This document shows positions 18,539 through 27,159 of a stretch of DNA of 37,566 bases, piece by piece (positions within the stretch are counted from its first letter, which is position 1; each line of letters opens with the position of its first letter). The stretch is from Bacteroidota bacterium (lineage in GTDB: Bacteria > Bacteroidota > Ignavibacteria > Tepidaquicellales > Tepidaquicellaceae). Where the stretch lies: positions 1 through 37,566 of the forward strand of contig JAFDZQ010000081.1 of NCBI GenBank assembly GCA_018266895.1, given 5' to 3'. A program made the translations under genes and the position numbers. The notes under the pieces were generated by a model. The model was given only the letters and a program-made list of their open reading frames with translations, had not been told where the DNA came from and ran no database searches.

Positions 18539-21500
18539 TCATATAATTTTTTGATTTTCAACTGCTATAATTATTTCTTTTGTCACTTCTTTGAGTTTAT
18601 CTTTTTCCTTCTGAAGATAATCAGCTCCAAGTTCAATTAATAATGTATTTAGCTCTTCAATTGTTTTCTTTTGTTTGATTTCACTACCTGTAACAAGATT
18701 AGAGATCCTTCTGATTGTATAATCAGAAAGTGTTCCGTAATCAATAATATCTTCATTCAGGGTTCTGATGAAATCCAGAAGAGGCAACAGTTCTTCCCAC
18801 GGGGAAGTAATCAGGGTTTTAAGGACAATTATGGCTTTTTGCTCCAGACTCTGTTCGGTAAGCGGAATATTCCTTTGCTCTTTAAAATTTTTAACTTTCT
18901 GATATGCGCTCCAGAAAGATTTGCTTAACTGAAGTGATTTTTCTTCTTTTTCGCATTTGATTTTCCCGAATACTTCATTAAAAGTAGAGTAATAAGCATC
19001 ACTGTTTTCTATATCATAGTTTAAACATTGAATGTATAGTCTGCCTTTCTTGAGAAATACCAGGAGTTCATTATTTTCATATTTCTTTGCCACTTTCATT
19101 CTGATAGGAAATTCCTCTATTGCTTTAATTAATTCAGGTTCATTTTTCTTGATCTCAATAAAAATCTTAAGGATTTTCGTATAAAAACTTTCTTCCTCAA
19201 GATTATCCGGATTTACCTGTATCCTTGAGAATAATCCGGAAGGTGTTGGTTCTTCATCAATATCAAATATCTTAGAATCCTCACCAAGAGTATTATGTAT
19301 CAGAAACATTTTATTGCTTGCTATCTCTCTGGATTTAACTAGTTCAGAACCTTTTTCAGTAGGAAAGAAATTTACTATGTATAGTTCATCAAAGACCTTC
19401 CTGCTTATTCTGTTTATTCTTCCCACCCTCTGGATCACTCGGACCGGATTCCAGGGAATATCATAATTAATGACCATTCCTGCTCGGTTCAGATTAAAAC
19501 CTTCAGATATTCGGTCAGTTGAAAGCAGAATGTCATAGTCATCTTTTTGTTGGTCATAGGATGCATCAAAGTTTTGATTGATATCTATGATCTTACCGGA
19601 AGAAAGATCACCGGAGACGACAAGCATTCTGTTTTTATATTCAGATGATAATCTTTTTTCCAGATATTTTACAGTATCTGTATATTCTGAGAATATTATT
19701 ATTTTTCGTTTCGGTTCACCGTTATTAGGTGTCTTTTTTAATTCTTTATTTAAATGGTTTAGAAGACATTTTGTTTTTGGATCATTATTTACCAAATCTA
19801 ATTTTGATAGTTCTTTCAGAATTTTTTCATATAATTTCAGATCGTCATTTATATCTTTCAGAAACTTTTCTTTGTAAGCAAATTTATTTATCTCATAGAT
19901 CTGATGGCTCTTGGGATAATCACCTTTTAGCAATCTTTCAGAATAATCTTTAAGGAAATCCTCTATTTGATCACAGTCCAGATCATATATCTTCTGAAGT
20001 AATTTACGGTCTAATATGAATTTACCATTCGAATTCTCTATAAATTTTAATACATTTTTTGTGATCTCTTTAAAGTTTTTAACACTTTGTTCAAAAGAAC
20101 CGAATGAACTTTCAAATCTTTTTACAAGTAATCTTCTCATAAAATCAAAAAGGTTACGCTGTTGTACAAACTGGAAGTTTTCGTCCATAGAAAGTTTTTC
20201 ACCTTCTATTTTCTTTTGTTCCACATCGTATTCGAAAGGTCTGTAAATAGCTCCTTTGAATAATCCCCCTTCATCAGGTTCTCCGAAATATTCTTCAATT
20301 ATTCTGTCATAAAACTTAGATTGCTCTTTTGTTAATTCAAAAAACCATTCTTTCGGATCATTTAATTTAGACAAATTTTTGACTTCTGCTTTATAGAAAG
20401 GATTATATTTCAGATCCAGTCGGTTTCTCCTGATTGTAACCGGCTCTATAACATCCTTTATCTGAGAAGCAAGGAAGTGTGATCTTTCTTTGATTTTACC
20501 GGGATCAATATTCGTGTCCCCGAATAGTGATTTATAATAAGTCACCGCTCTATTTTTCTTTGAGCTGTTTCTTGATTTATAATACTTTTTAATATAGGCG
20601 AGTCTGTCATATATACCTTTATAAGTTTTAAAAGTATCTACTAAATTATTCTCTAAAGTTATTGACGATTTTTTAGGGGTAATGAATAATTTCAGAAGTG
20701 ATAATATATCTCCGGGTTTATTATTAAAAGGTGTGGCTGTTAGTAAAACTACTTTTCTGTCACGGCATATATTTTTAAGCAGCTCGTAATCTTTAGTGTC
20801 CTGATTCCGGAATCTGTGTGCTTCATCGATTACTATGACTTCAATTCCTTTTACTTTATTTACATATTCAGAAATATTTTCAAGGTCCCCTGAAGATCTT
20901 ACTTCCCAGTCGTATAAATGGAATTCTTCGCAATATTTCTTCCATCCGGAATTTTTATTCTTATCTCCGATCAATCCCGGCGGACATATAACTAATCCTC
21001 TCTTTTTAAGTTCTCTCCCGATCGCACTTGCTATAACACTTTTACCAAGCCCTACTACATCTGCAATTATAACACCATTGTTGTTATCTATTATAGCAAG
21101 AGCTTGTTTGACTGCATCAAGCTGATAAGTGTATGGCTTATATCCGTTCTCGTCAAATAGCTTATATAAAGATTCACCAATTTCCTTTTGTTCAAAAGAA
21201 TCAAGATATGTCTTTAATAAATATACATAAGCTTCATAGGGAGTTATTTCTTTTATAAGTGTCTCATTTTCTATTACTTTTATTAGTCTCGTTTTCGCTA
21301 TTTCATTTTCAGTGATTTTAACGGCTTCGTCCCATTGTTCATCAAAATATTTTTCAGCATCTTCAAATCCGTAGTCACTGATCTCTACATTGAATTCTTC
21401 CTGCGTAGTTAATCCTGCTTTGGTTAAATTACTGCTGCCTGTAATGAATAAGTTATTTCTTCCTACCTGTCCTTCATTAAGCTTAAAGATATAAAGCTTT

Positions 21501-21898
21501 GCATGGTTAGGCTTGTATGTTTTCCTTATGATAAGCCTGTTTTCCGATATCAATTTAATGAAAAATCTTATCTGATTATAAAATTCTTCAATATCGAGAT
21601 CATTTGAATTCAAAGACTTTTTTACAGATTTCAGAAACAAATAACTTCTTTCCTCATCTGACATTTGAGTGTTCTTATCCTCAAACTCCAGCAGACCAAA
21701 GTTTGATTTGTCAACTTTTAATCCAACTAAAACTTTAACATTGACATCAGGATTTTCACTAAGCCCTTTATATAATTCCTGCACACCAGAAAAATAAAAG
21801 AACCCAACAAGAAACTTAAGTTCTTTGCTTTTACTTATAAGATCTAAAAGTCTTTTTTTGAGATTTGTGGCAGAGCTGTTTGTAATAAAATTACTCAA
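18539..21898 (-). CDS. PLD-domain SNF2/DEAD-like helicase of a restriction-type defence system
   Basis: A 1119-residue protein. Residues ~1-215 form a phospholipase D-like domain: 'KPNHAKLYIFKLNEG' near residue 130 and 'FITGSSNLTKAGLTTQEEFN' near residue 150 give the HxK...N/E pattern of one PLD half-site, known in nucleases such as BfiI. The superfamily 2 motor follows: Walker A 'IADVVGLGKSVIASAI' near 280, 'VIVIDEAHRFRN' near 355, motif III 'LLTATPFNN', and the C-terminal motor with 'LLSTDRISEGFNL' and 'NPVRVIQRVGRINRIS' near 825. The start is TTG. The four-base overlap with the methyltransferase shows a two-gene operon. It resembles the helicase/PLD partners of DISARM- and BREX-related systems, but I cannot name the type. 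The gene itself looks intact although its partner is IS-broken. Confidence 0.85.
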   Translation of the reverse strand: MSNFITNSSATNLKKRLLDLISKSKELKFLVGFFYFSGVQELYKGLSENPDVNVKVLVGLKVDKSNFGLLEFEDKNTQMSDEERSYLFLKSVKKSLNSNDLDIEEFYNQIRFFIKLISENRLIIRKTYKPNHAKLYIFKLNEGQVGRNNLFITGSSNLTKAGLTTQEEFNVEISDYGFEDAEKYFDEQWDEAVKITENEIAKTRLIKVIENETLIKEITPYEAYVYLLKTYLDSFEQKEIGESLYKLFDENGYKPYTYQLDAVKQALAIIDNNNGVIIADVVGLGKSVIASAIGRELKKRGLVICPPGLIGDKNKNSGWKKYCEEFHLYDWEVRSSGDLENISEYVNKVKGIEVIVIDEAHRFRNQDTKDYELLKNICRDRKVVLLTATPFNNKPGDILSLLKLFITPKKSSITLENNLVDTFKTYKGIYDRLAYIKKYYKSRNSSKKNRAVTYYKSLFGDTNIDPGKIKERSHFLASQIKDVIEPVTIRRNRLDLKYNPFYKAEVKNLSKLNDPKEWFFELTKEQSKFYDRIIEEYFGEPDEGGLFKGAIYRPFEYDVEQKKIEGEKLSMDENFQFVQQRNLFDFMRRLLVKRFESSFGSFEQSVKNFKEITKNVLKFIENSNGKFILDRKLLQKIYDLDCDQIEDFLKDYSERLLKGDYPKSHQIYEINKFAYKEKFLKDINDDLKLYEKILKELSKLDLVNNDPKTKCLLNHLNKELKKTPNNGEPKRKIIIFSEYTDTVKYLEKRLSSEYKNRMLVVSGDLSSGKIIDINQNFDASYDQQKDDYDILLSTDRISEGFNLNRAGMVINYDIPWNPVRVIQRVGRINRISRKVFDELYIVNFFPTEKGSELVKSREIASNKMFLIHNTLGEDSKIFDIDEEPTPSGLFSRIQVNPDNLEEESFYTKILKIFIEIKKNEPELIKAIEEFPIRMKVAKKYENNELLVFLKKGRLYIQCLNYDIENSDAYYSTFNEVFGKIKCEKEEKSLQLSKSFWSAYQKVKNFKEQRNIPLTEQSLEQKAIIVLKTLITSPWEELLPLLDFIRTLNEDIIDYGTLSDYTIRRISNLVTGSEIKQKKTIEELNTLLIELGADYLQKEKDKLKEVTKEIIIAVENQKII

Positions 21899-22207
21899 GG
21901 AATAATTGAAAAAGAATTAAATTAATAAGAGTATTTTAAGTTTGTAATAGATTCTGTTATACAATTTCGTTTAAATTAAATACTGGGAATTGAAATACAT
22001 ACTTCGGCAAGATATCATTCACATCTGCTTTTCCTTCATTAAATTATCGTGTCTGATAAATTAAATAAAAATTTTTACTTTTACAAAGAACTATGTTTTG
22101 AGCTACAAATAATTTTAGATTCTATGTACTTTACACAATATCTCTTAAATAAATTTTTACATAAACTACATTAAACAATTCAAATGTAGTATGATATTTG
22201 TCATATA

Positions 22208-22272
22208 TTCAAAAAATAAATTGAGAGTCTTCAATAGAAAGACATATGTTTTATTTCTTCAAAAAATAAATT
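22208..22272. repeat. Direct repeat TTCAAAAAATAAATT x2
   Basis: Two identical 15-mers 50 bp apart, in AT-rich DNA upstream of element B and the winged-helix gene. They could be iteron-like, but two copies of an AT-rich word are weak evidence. Confidence 0.35.
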
Positions 22273-22307
22273 ATTCTTTCTAGATTATAATTAAAAAATT
22301 AATTATT

Positions 22308-22471
22308 CCAGATTTCCGGACACCTCCCTAAAATAATTTTCTAAAAAATTTTCAGAACTTGTTTTGTCCGGATTTTCGGACCATTAATTTTTTCGGCTCT
22401 CTGAGCGGGACCGCTGCCGGGTAAACAGAGTAATACACTCCGGCCAGGAACCCCCTTCGCGATAGCCGGGC
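22308..22471 (+). ncRNA. Conserved non-coding element, copy B (structured RNA or cis-acting site)
   Basis: Homologous to 9270-9432 (164 versus 163 bp, same block order, both on the + strand). Visible stems are GTCCG/CGGAC near 22366-22381, CGGC/GCCG enclosing AGCGG/CCGCT at about 22394-22419, and GAGT/ACTC near 22428-22440. It ends ~90 bp before the winged-helix gene, so it may be its leader, a replication or transfer origin, or an independent RNA. It resembles no RNA family I can name. Confidence 0.5.
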
Positions 22472-22509
22472 CTCGGATTTTTGTAACCTATAAATAAAAT
22501 ATTATATCA

Positions 22510-22524
22510 ATAGTGATCCACTAT
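22510..22524. promoter_or_regulatory. Operator-like inverted repeat upstream of winged-helix gene
   Basis: ATAGTG ATC CACTAT: perfect 6-bp arms, 36 bp before the start codon. A likely binding site for the adjacent winged-helix protein or another repressor; unproven. Confidence 0.4.
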
Positions 22525-22559
22525 AAAATAATTTTATTTAAAAAACCTAATAATCAAAA

Positions 22560-23069
22560 ATGGAAAACCTAATAGTGTCAGGTAAGTATTACCGGAAACT
22601 CTTGAAGTGGCGGGAGAAAGATATTCAACGGGCTAAGAAGAAATTCCTTAAAAAAGGTAGAAATCATTTGAACCATCCAAGGCTGGCTGAATTCTTCGCA
22701 AAGCTACAGGTAGAATTTTCTGATAAGCTTTACGAAATTAAATATAAATGCAGTTTCACATTGTATTTATATTTGTACCTGAAAAGCCAGGCAAAGAGTT
22801 ATTATGAAGATGAACCTAATCGCCCGTTTAATATATCCCAGCCGATTAATGTAAACCTGCAAAGAATTGTTAACCTCTCCGGTATTGCCCGGAACACCGT
22901 CAAGCGGGCTTTAGAAGAACTCAAACAATTGCGTTTTATAAATCAGTGCAAATATGTCAGCCCGGAGTACCATAACAGCACTAAGGAAATAATGCTTGTA
23001 AATGATCTTTTTATGTTGTGCTATGATGAAACTCACCATTGTGTACATTTTACTATAGATCCTAAGTGA
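22560..23069 (+). CDS. Winged-helix DNA-binding protein, possibly a replication initiator or regulator
   Basis: A 169-residue, strongly basic protein. The first half is helical and Lys-rich ('YRKLLKWREKDIQRAKKKFL'). Residues ~95-135 ('NVNLQRIVNLSGIARNTVKR' and then 'ALEELKQLRFI') are a winged helix-turn-helix of the type seen in plasmid and phage replication initiators and helix-turn-helix regulators. No Shine-Dalgarno sequence is visible. It is preceded by element B and an inverted repeat, and followed ~170 bp later by the convergent polymerase-like gene. This context favours a replication role for a mobile element; a plain transcription regulator is the alternative. Confidence 0.55.
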   Translation: MENLIVSGKYYRKLLKWREKDIQRAKKKFLKKGRNHLNHPRLAEFFAKLQVEFSDKLYEIKYKCSFTLYLYLYLKSQAKSYYEDEPNRPFNISQPINVNLQRIVNLSGIARNTVKRALEELKQLRFINQCKYVSPEYHNSTKEIMLVNDLFMLCYDETHHCVHFTIDPK

Positions 23070-23241
23070 ATTTAGGGTATTTTTTTTACCCCTTGATTTT
23101 GAGCTATAATTGAGCTTTTTCTTCATTCCTTTCCGATTATCCTATTTGAATGTAAATTAAGGATATTTTTTAAGAAGTAAGTAATAAGAGTAATAATAAT
23201 TTAATAATATAGTTTATTAGAATACAACAACATACGTCAGC

Positions 23242-24576
23242 TCATTTAATTTCCGGATATTTCTTAAACACCTTAAAGTATTCCTGTTCCATAACCTCTT
23301 TAAGCTCATCCTTGTAGCCGGCGGCTATTATAAATGAATCATGTATCGGTAATACTAAAACAGGTTCTGGTTTGTTATAAAAGTGCTTTAATATATTATT
23401 TGTTATCTTTGAGTCTATAAATTGTAAATTTACGCCGTTGTCTTTAAAAAAATCTTCTTTAATCTTGGAATGTTTTTTTAACAGTTTGTCTACGTAAACG
23501 CTTAACGTGGTATCCTTCAAATCCGGGAACAACTTCTGTAGTTGAGCTTTATTTATATAGTAGCGAATTGATTTCATGGTTTTTTTTATTTCACAACAAT
23601 TTATGCACCTAAGTGCCAGTTGCTTATAAATATCATACCACACCGGATCTCCGCCACTTAGGCTTTCATAGGCATTACCCTTCAAGTCCTTATTACGCAA
23701 GTTATACAACATCCGAATGTGATACGAACTGTAATCTAATTCGACTACAGGTTCGCCGTTGATTTGAATTAATTTTCTTAGCTCTTCCGGGATTCGTTGT
23801 TCCGATCCTCCATAGAATCGCCCGCCCTTGGTGAAGTCACCGCAGAAAACCCTTTTTAAAAAAGTAGTCTTTAATGGGATCACTGAAAGGTCTTCAGCCG
23901 TTAAATCGCGTAGTTCTTTTTCAGGCATATGGGCATTGGTAATGAAAAAATTCCGGTTTTCTCTGAAGAGACCTAACCCTACATTATTAATCGTTATCTT
24001 ACTGTCAGCCCGGAGTTCATTGAAACTATTTATATCTTTACGCCACTCTTTTGTATCTAAAGTTTCTGCATAGTCGATCTCGGACTTTGGTATATCCCGG
24101 GTTCTTAAGACTATCGGTTCTGCCGGCGGTGTAAAGGAAAATTCCTTTAAATGGCTATCCAGTATATAAGGTAGAATTTTTTCAGCCGGAGCTATTTTAG
24201 TATTCACTCCTGTCTCATACCCCGTCAACTTTATTCCGCGTACAAATTGGATCAACCCTTGATCTGCCAAAGCATGTATCACTTTTTTAACGGTGTCGTA
24301 GGTTTTAATAGCCGGTCGGTATCGATTATGCTGCTTAGCGTAGTGAGCCGGACGCAGACTTATAGCTATCATGTGTTCATTATACAAACTTAGTTTCAAA
24401 TTCAGAAGCAAAGTTGCGATGAACCGCTTTTTCAAGTAGTCTTTTTTTCCGGTGCTTACCCCTAAAAGTTGAAACAGGTTTTCCGCCGCTTGCAAGGTAC
24501 TATCTTTGGTAGTGCTGATTTTAAAGTTAAACGGATGTGATACTTTCGGATCATAATTTGGTAATATAGTTTTCAT
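23242..24576 (-). CDS. Small family A DNA polymerase-like protein of a mobile element
   Basis: A 444-residue protein without an exonuclease domain. Residues ~1-165 contain a helical region with a possible winged helix ('AIKTYDTVKKVIHALADQGL', 'IQFVRGIKLTGYE'). The palm begins at 'GGRFYGGSEQRIPEELRKLI' (about 263). Motif A is 'EPVVELDYSSYHIRMLYNLR' near 283, with the metal-binding Asp and the H-x-R-M-L-Y helix. A motif-B-like helix is 'EIKKTMKSIRYYINKAQ' near 337. Motif C is 'VLPIHDSFI' near 410 (H-D-S, where family A polymerases have H-D-E). Similar short polymerase-like proteins occur in plasmids, phages and integrative elements and are usually left unnamed. It follows a small acidic-protein gene at 13 bp. 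I infer replication or gap-filling of the element. Confidence 0.65.
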   Translation of the reverse strand: MKTILPNYDPKVSHPFNFKISTTKDSTLQAAENLFQLLGVSTGKKDYLKKRFIATLLLNLKLSLYNEHMIAISLRPAHYAKQHNRYRPAIKTYDTVKKVIHALADQGLIQFVRGIKLTGYETGVNTKIAPAEKILPYILDSHLKEFSFTPPAEPIVLRTRDIPKSEIDYAETLDTKEWRKDINSFNELRADSKITINNVGLGLFRENRNFFITNAHMPEKELRDLTAEDLSVIPLKTTFLKRVFCGDFTKGGRFYGGSEQRIPEELRKLIQINGEPVVELDYSSYHIRMLYNLRNKDLKGNAYESLSGGDPVWYDIYKQLALRCINCCEIKKTMKSIRYYINKAQLQKLFPDLKDTTLSVYVDKLLKKHSKIKEDFFKDNGVNLQFIDSKITNNILKHFYNKPEPVLVLPIHDSFIIAAGYKDELKEVMEQEYFKVFKKYPEIK

Positions 24577-24588
24577 TTTCTTTTTAAG

Positions 24589-24792
24589 TTAGTTTAAAAA
24601 TTGTTGCTCAAATTCAAGTTGCTTTGCCAAGTCAGCGTGCAATGCTTTTATAGTTTTCACTATAAACCGTTGCCCGAAATATGGTTCATAGTTTTCAAGC
24701 CAGGTTCCGAGGTCCTGAGCCATTTGTGTTGCTTTTTCAGAAAGATCCGCACCATCTAATTCCCCGGTATCTATGTTACTGTACTTTGTCAT
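24589..24792 (-). CDS. Small acidic hypothetical protein, ~67 aa
   Basis: Read from ATG 24792 ('MTKYSNIDTGELDGADLSEK'...'FEQQFLN'); a TTG at 24852 would add 20 residues. It is mostly helical and acidic ('ATQMAQDLGTWLENYEPYFG', 'IKALHADLAKQLEFEQQ'). It lies 13 bp upstream of the polymerase-like gene and is surely cotranscribed. I do not recognise the family. A small replication accessory or regulator is possible. Confidence 0.55.
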   Translation of the reverse strand: MTKYSNIDTGELDGADLSEKATQMAQDLGTWLENYEPYFGQRFIVKTIKALHADLAKQLEFEQQFLN

Positions 24793-25118
24793 TTTTATTG
24801 GTTTTAATTTATTTGAATACTGTTTAATAGAATTTGAAAAATTAAAATCCAAATCCTAAGTATCGGAAAGTTTTGGGAGCAAGACTATGGAAGGGAATCC
24901 TTATAAAGACAATTAATTAGTTTATATTAAGTATAGAAAATTTAGATGGATTTTTGAGATTGAGGAATTCACCAAAAAGCATATTATGATATTTAAGCAG
25001 AATGGAAAAAAGTAGTTACATTCTGTAAATAGATTAGGAGGATTTAAAAATATGCGAATTTTGAAAATCTAAAGGAACAGGTATTTTAGGTTAGGAATCA
25101 GGTGGAAGATGTTTTTAC

Positions 25119-27020
25119 TCATTTAATTCCATAATCTCTTAACCATGTGGAAACTGTTTGTTGCTTGACACCAAACTTTTTTCCTATATCTTTTTGCTTC
25201 ATATCTGCTTTAATTAATTTCTTAATGTAATTTATTTTTATTTCATCTATTACTGCATTTATATTAAAGTTTGAAGGTAAATCCCGTACAGTAATGTTTT
25301 CATCAATGATTTTAGAGAAAATATCTGAATCTAAGTATTTATTTTTTGCTTCCTTTTTTTTCTGAACTTCAATAAATTGTTTAACAAAATCATCATCAAT
25401 AATAATAGGCTTTTCCTCATAAAGAGGTTCTTCACCCTGATAATTTGGCATTCCCATTAGTACCGATTCAAAGGTGTTATATATTGGTTCTTTCGGATCA
25501 AGATTCTTAATTGGTTTTTCAGCATACTTTGGTTTTACTTTAAATGCCGTCCAAAAAAAAGTTTCATATACAAATGACTTTACTTGGCGAACGTTTCCCG
25601 GCCAGTGATAATTTGAAAGATTCTTAATTGCTTTCTTAGAATATTCAATGCTAAAATACTTTTGATATTTAGTTTTTATCGAATCTTTGAAATGTGAAAC
25701 CAAAAGTTCAATATCGGATTTATCTCTATCTTTTAGAAGTGGTAATTGAATAGTGAGATTAGCTATTCGATAATATAGATCGCTTCTAAACTCTCCCTCA
25801 GTAATATCTTTGTTAGTTGCACAAATAAGTCTGAAATCACTTTCTATCTCTTCTTCTTCTCCTATACGTTTAAATTTCTTTTCTTGAAGTACTCTTAAAA
25901 CTTTGGCCTGATGAGTTGGAGGCAAATCTCCTATCTCATCCAAAAATAATGTTCCCCCGTTCGCACTTTCAAAATACCCTTCTTTATCAGAATAAGCTCC
26001 TGTAAATGCTCCCTCCCTATATCCGAACATCTCTGATTCAAATAAAGAATCTGGGATTGCCGAACAATTTACTGGGACAAATCGTTTTTTAGATCTTTCG
26101 CTTTCATAATGTATACCTTCAGCCAATAATTCTTTTCCGGTACCTGTTTTACCTAAAATTAAAACTGTTTCATCATGCCCGGCGATAAACTTTGCATATT
26201 TTAATTTTTCAATTAGACTTTTGTCATTAGTTAAAAACTTATGGAATGGTAATTCATCTGTTTGAAATTTTTTTAGAGACTTACGTATTTTAAGTGTATA
26301 ATTTACTGGTACCCGAAAAGATCCAAAAATATTTTTCTTAAAATTAAAATTTATAGACTTTGTGTTTGGAAATTCGTTTTTATTAATTATAAATTTTATC
26401 TCGGGTGTTTCCGGATCATTATATTGATGAAAGTCTTTAAAAACTTCACCTGTCCAATCATTTAAAATGTATACGTCATTATTAATCTGATTTTCTTTAA
26501 TTTCCTTTATTACTTTTGCTTGATCTTCCGTTAGATTTTTTACTTTTATGAACTTCTTAATATTTGTCAATTTACTTATAAAGAATTTCTCAGTTAGATT
26601 TATTAGTTCTTCTATATTCCGTTTCATAGAATATTCAGATCCTACAAATTCTAAACCATCTGGTGTAGTTTGGGTATGGTATTCATCCTCTTTTGACTTT
26701 TCTGATTTCTCTTTGGATTGAGAATCTGCTATGAGTGAATCTGGTATCCTATCTTTCATTTTTTTGGATTGAATATCTATTAGGGCTGAAAATCTTTTCT
26801 TATCTTTCCTATTTGCTGACAATGTATAAGCTCCTTCAATAATCTCATCGTAAGATTCTCCATCCATTTCAGTAACACAATTTATTTCATCAAATTCTAT
26901 GTGCTGAAGTTTCAATTCATTTATAACAGCCAATAACTGACTGTTTCTTGAATTTCCATAAGTTAATGCATATATATAGTCACTTTTTCTTAAAAGGTGA
27001 TATAAGATTTTCTTTTTCAA
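25119..27020 (-). CDS. Sigma-54-dependent transcriptional activator with an unrecognised N-terminal domain
   Basis: A 633-residue protein. The central AAA+ domain (about 270-500) has Walker A 'LILGKTGTGKELLAEGIHYE', the sigma-54 contact loop 'YREGAFTGAYSDKEG', Walker B 'GGTLFLDEIGDLPP' and the sensor/R-finger region 'FRSDLYYRIANLTIQLPLLK'. The C-terminal HTH is 'DMKQKDIGKKFGVKQQTVST'. The N-terminal ~260 residues ('MKKKILYHLLRKSDYIYALT'...'LEFVGSEYSMKRNIEEL'...) match neither a receiver, GAF nor PAS pattern, nor the CARF domain of RtcR that I could recall; they probably form the sensor. The start is TTG. It is transcribed away from the -24/-12-like promoter at 27133 and is therefore probably the dedicated activator of the leader/ClpP-like/GHKL genes. 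The trigger is unknown. Confidence 0.85.
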   Translation of the reverse strand: MKKKILYHLLRKSDYIYALTYGNSRNSQLLAVINELKLQHIEFDEINCVTEMDGESYDEIIEGAYTLSANRKDKKRFSALIDIQSKKMKDRIPDSLIADSQSKEKSEKSKEDEYHTQTTPDGLEFVGSEYSMKRNIEELINLTEKFFISKLTNIKKFIKVKNLTEDQAKVIKEIKENQINNDVYILNDWTGEVFKDFHQYNDPETPEIKFIINKNEFPNTKSINFNFKKNIFGSFRVPVNYTLKIRKSLKKFQTDELPFHKFLTNDKSLIEKLKYAKFIAGHDETVLILGKTGTGKELLAEGIHYESERSKKRFVPVNCSAIPDSLFESEMFGYREGAFTGAYSDKEGYFESANGGTLFLDEIGDLPPTHQAKVLRVLQEKKFKRIGEEEEIESDFRLICATNKDITEGEFRSDLYYRIANLTIQLPLLKDRDKSDIELLVSHFKDSIKTKYQKYFSIEYSKKAIKNLSNYHWPGNVRQVKSFVYETFFWTAFKVKPKYAEKPIKNLDPKEPIYNTFESVLMGMPNYQGEEPLYEEKPIIIDDDFVKQFIEVQKKKEAKNKYLDSDIFSKIIDENITVRDLPSNFNINAVIDEIKINYIKKLIKADMKQKDIGKKFGVKQQTVSTWLRDYGIK

Positions 27021-27098
27021 AGTTGTTACTAATTATTTTGTATTTACTAATATATTAGTAATTTTATATCTAAATAAAAAGCCTAAAATTTCACAATC

Positions 27099-27122
27099 TC
27101 CAATTTTGAATCAATTTTAAAG
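27099..27122 (+). promoter_or_regulatory. Possible enhancer: direct repeat CAATTTT(G/A)AA
   Basis: Two copies of CAATTTTrAA 11 bp apart lie just upstream of the putative -24/-12 promoter. Sigma-54 activators usually bind paired sites upstream. The spacing of one helical turn fits, but the match is AT-rich and short. Confidence 0.35.
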
Positions 27123-27132
27123 ATTTTCACTC

Positions 27133-27148
27133 TGGCACAGTACGTGAA
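27133..27148 (+). promoter_or_regulatory. Putative sigma-54 (-24/-12) promoter
   Basis: TGGCACAGTACGTGAA fits the sigma-54 pattern TGGCAC-N5-TTGCA: the -24 half is perfect and the -12 half is GTGAA in place of TTGCA. It lies 113 bp from the divergent sigma-54 activator gene and points to the hairpin-rich leader. A Shine-Dalgarno-like AAAGGAGG follows at 27163-27170. Confidence 0.6.
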
Positions 27149-27159
27149 GATATAGATAT

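Larger units (their letters stand above)
13542..18542 (-). pseudogene. Eco57I-like adenine methyltransferase/restriction protein, split by an IS3-family insertion
   Basis: Two parts, 18542-16760 and 15367-13542, are one gene interrupted by the IS at 15368-16755. Removing the IS and one 4-bp ATAT duplication restores an exact frame ('FFISLLVDENI' joined to 'NKTKDNWGIKPLPNLDYKI') and a 1202-residue protein. The N-terminal part has a ~300-residue domain with many charged and aromatic residues, 'SYYTPREIVDYMV' and AdoMet motif I 'VDPAVGSGAF' near residue 495. The C-terminal part has a coiled-coil insertion and the catalytic 'VVIGNPPYVRIH' (N6-adenine motif IV) near residue 798, then a TaqI/Eco57I-like target-recognition region. 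This size and order match type IIG/BREX PglX-like enzymes. It overlaps the helicase gene by four bases. It is inactive now unless the IS excises precisely. Confidence 0.85.
21899..22559. other. Divergent intergenic region between helicase and winged-helix gene
   Basis: It holds the promoter side of the - strand island operon, two copies of TTCAAAAAATAAATT (22208-22222 and 22258-22272, 50 bp apart), element B, and a short operator-like inverted repeat next to the + strand gene. No ORF of note. Confidence 0.55.
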
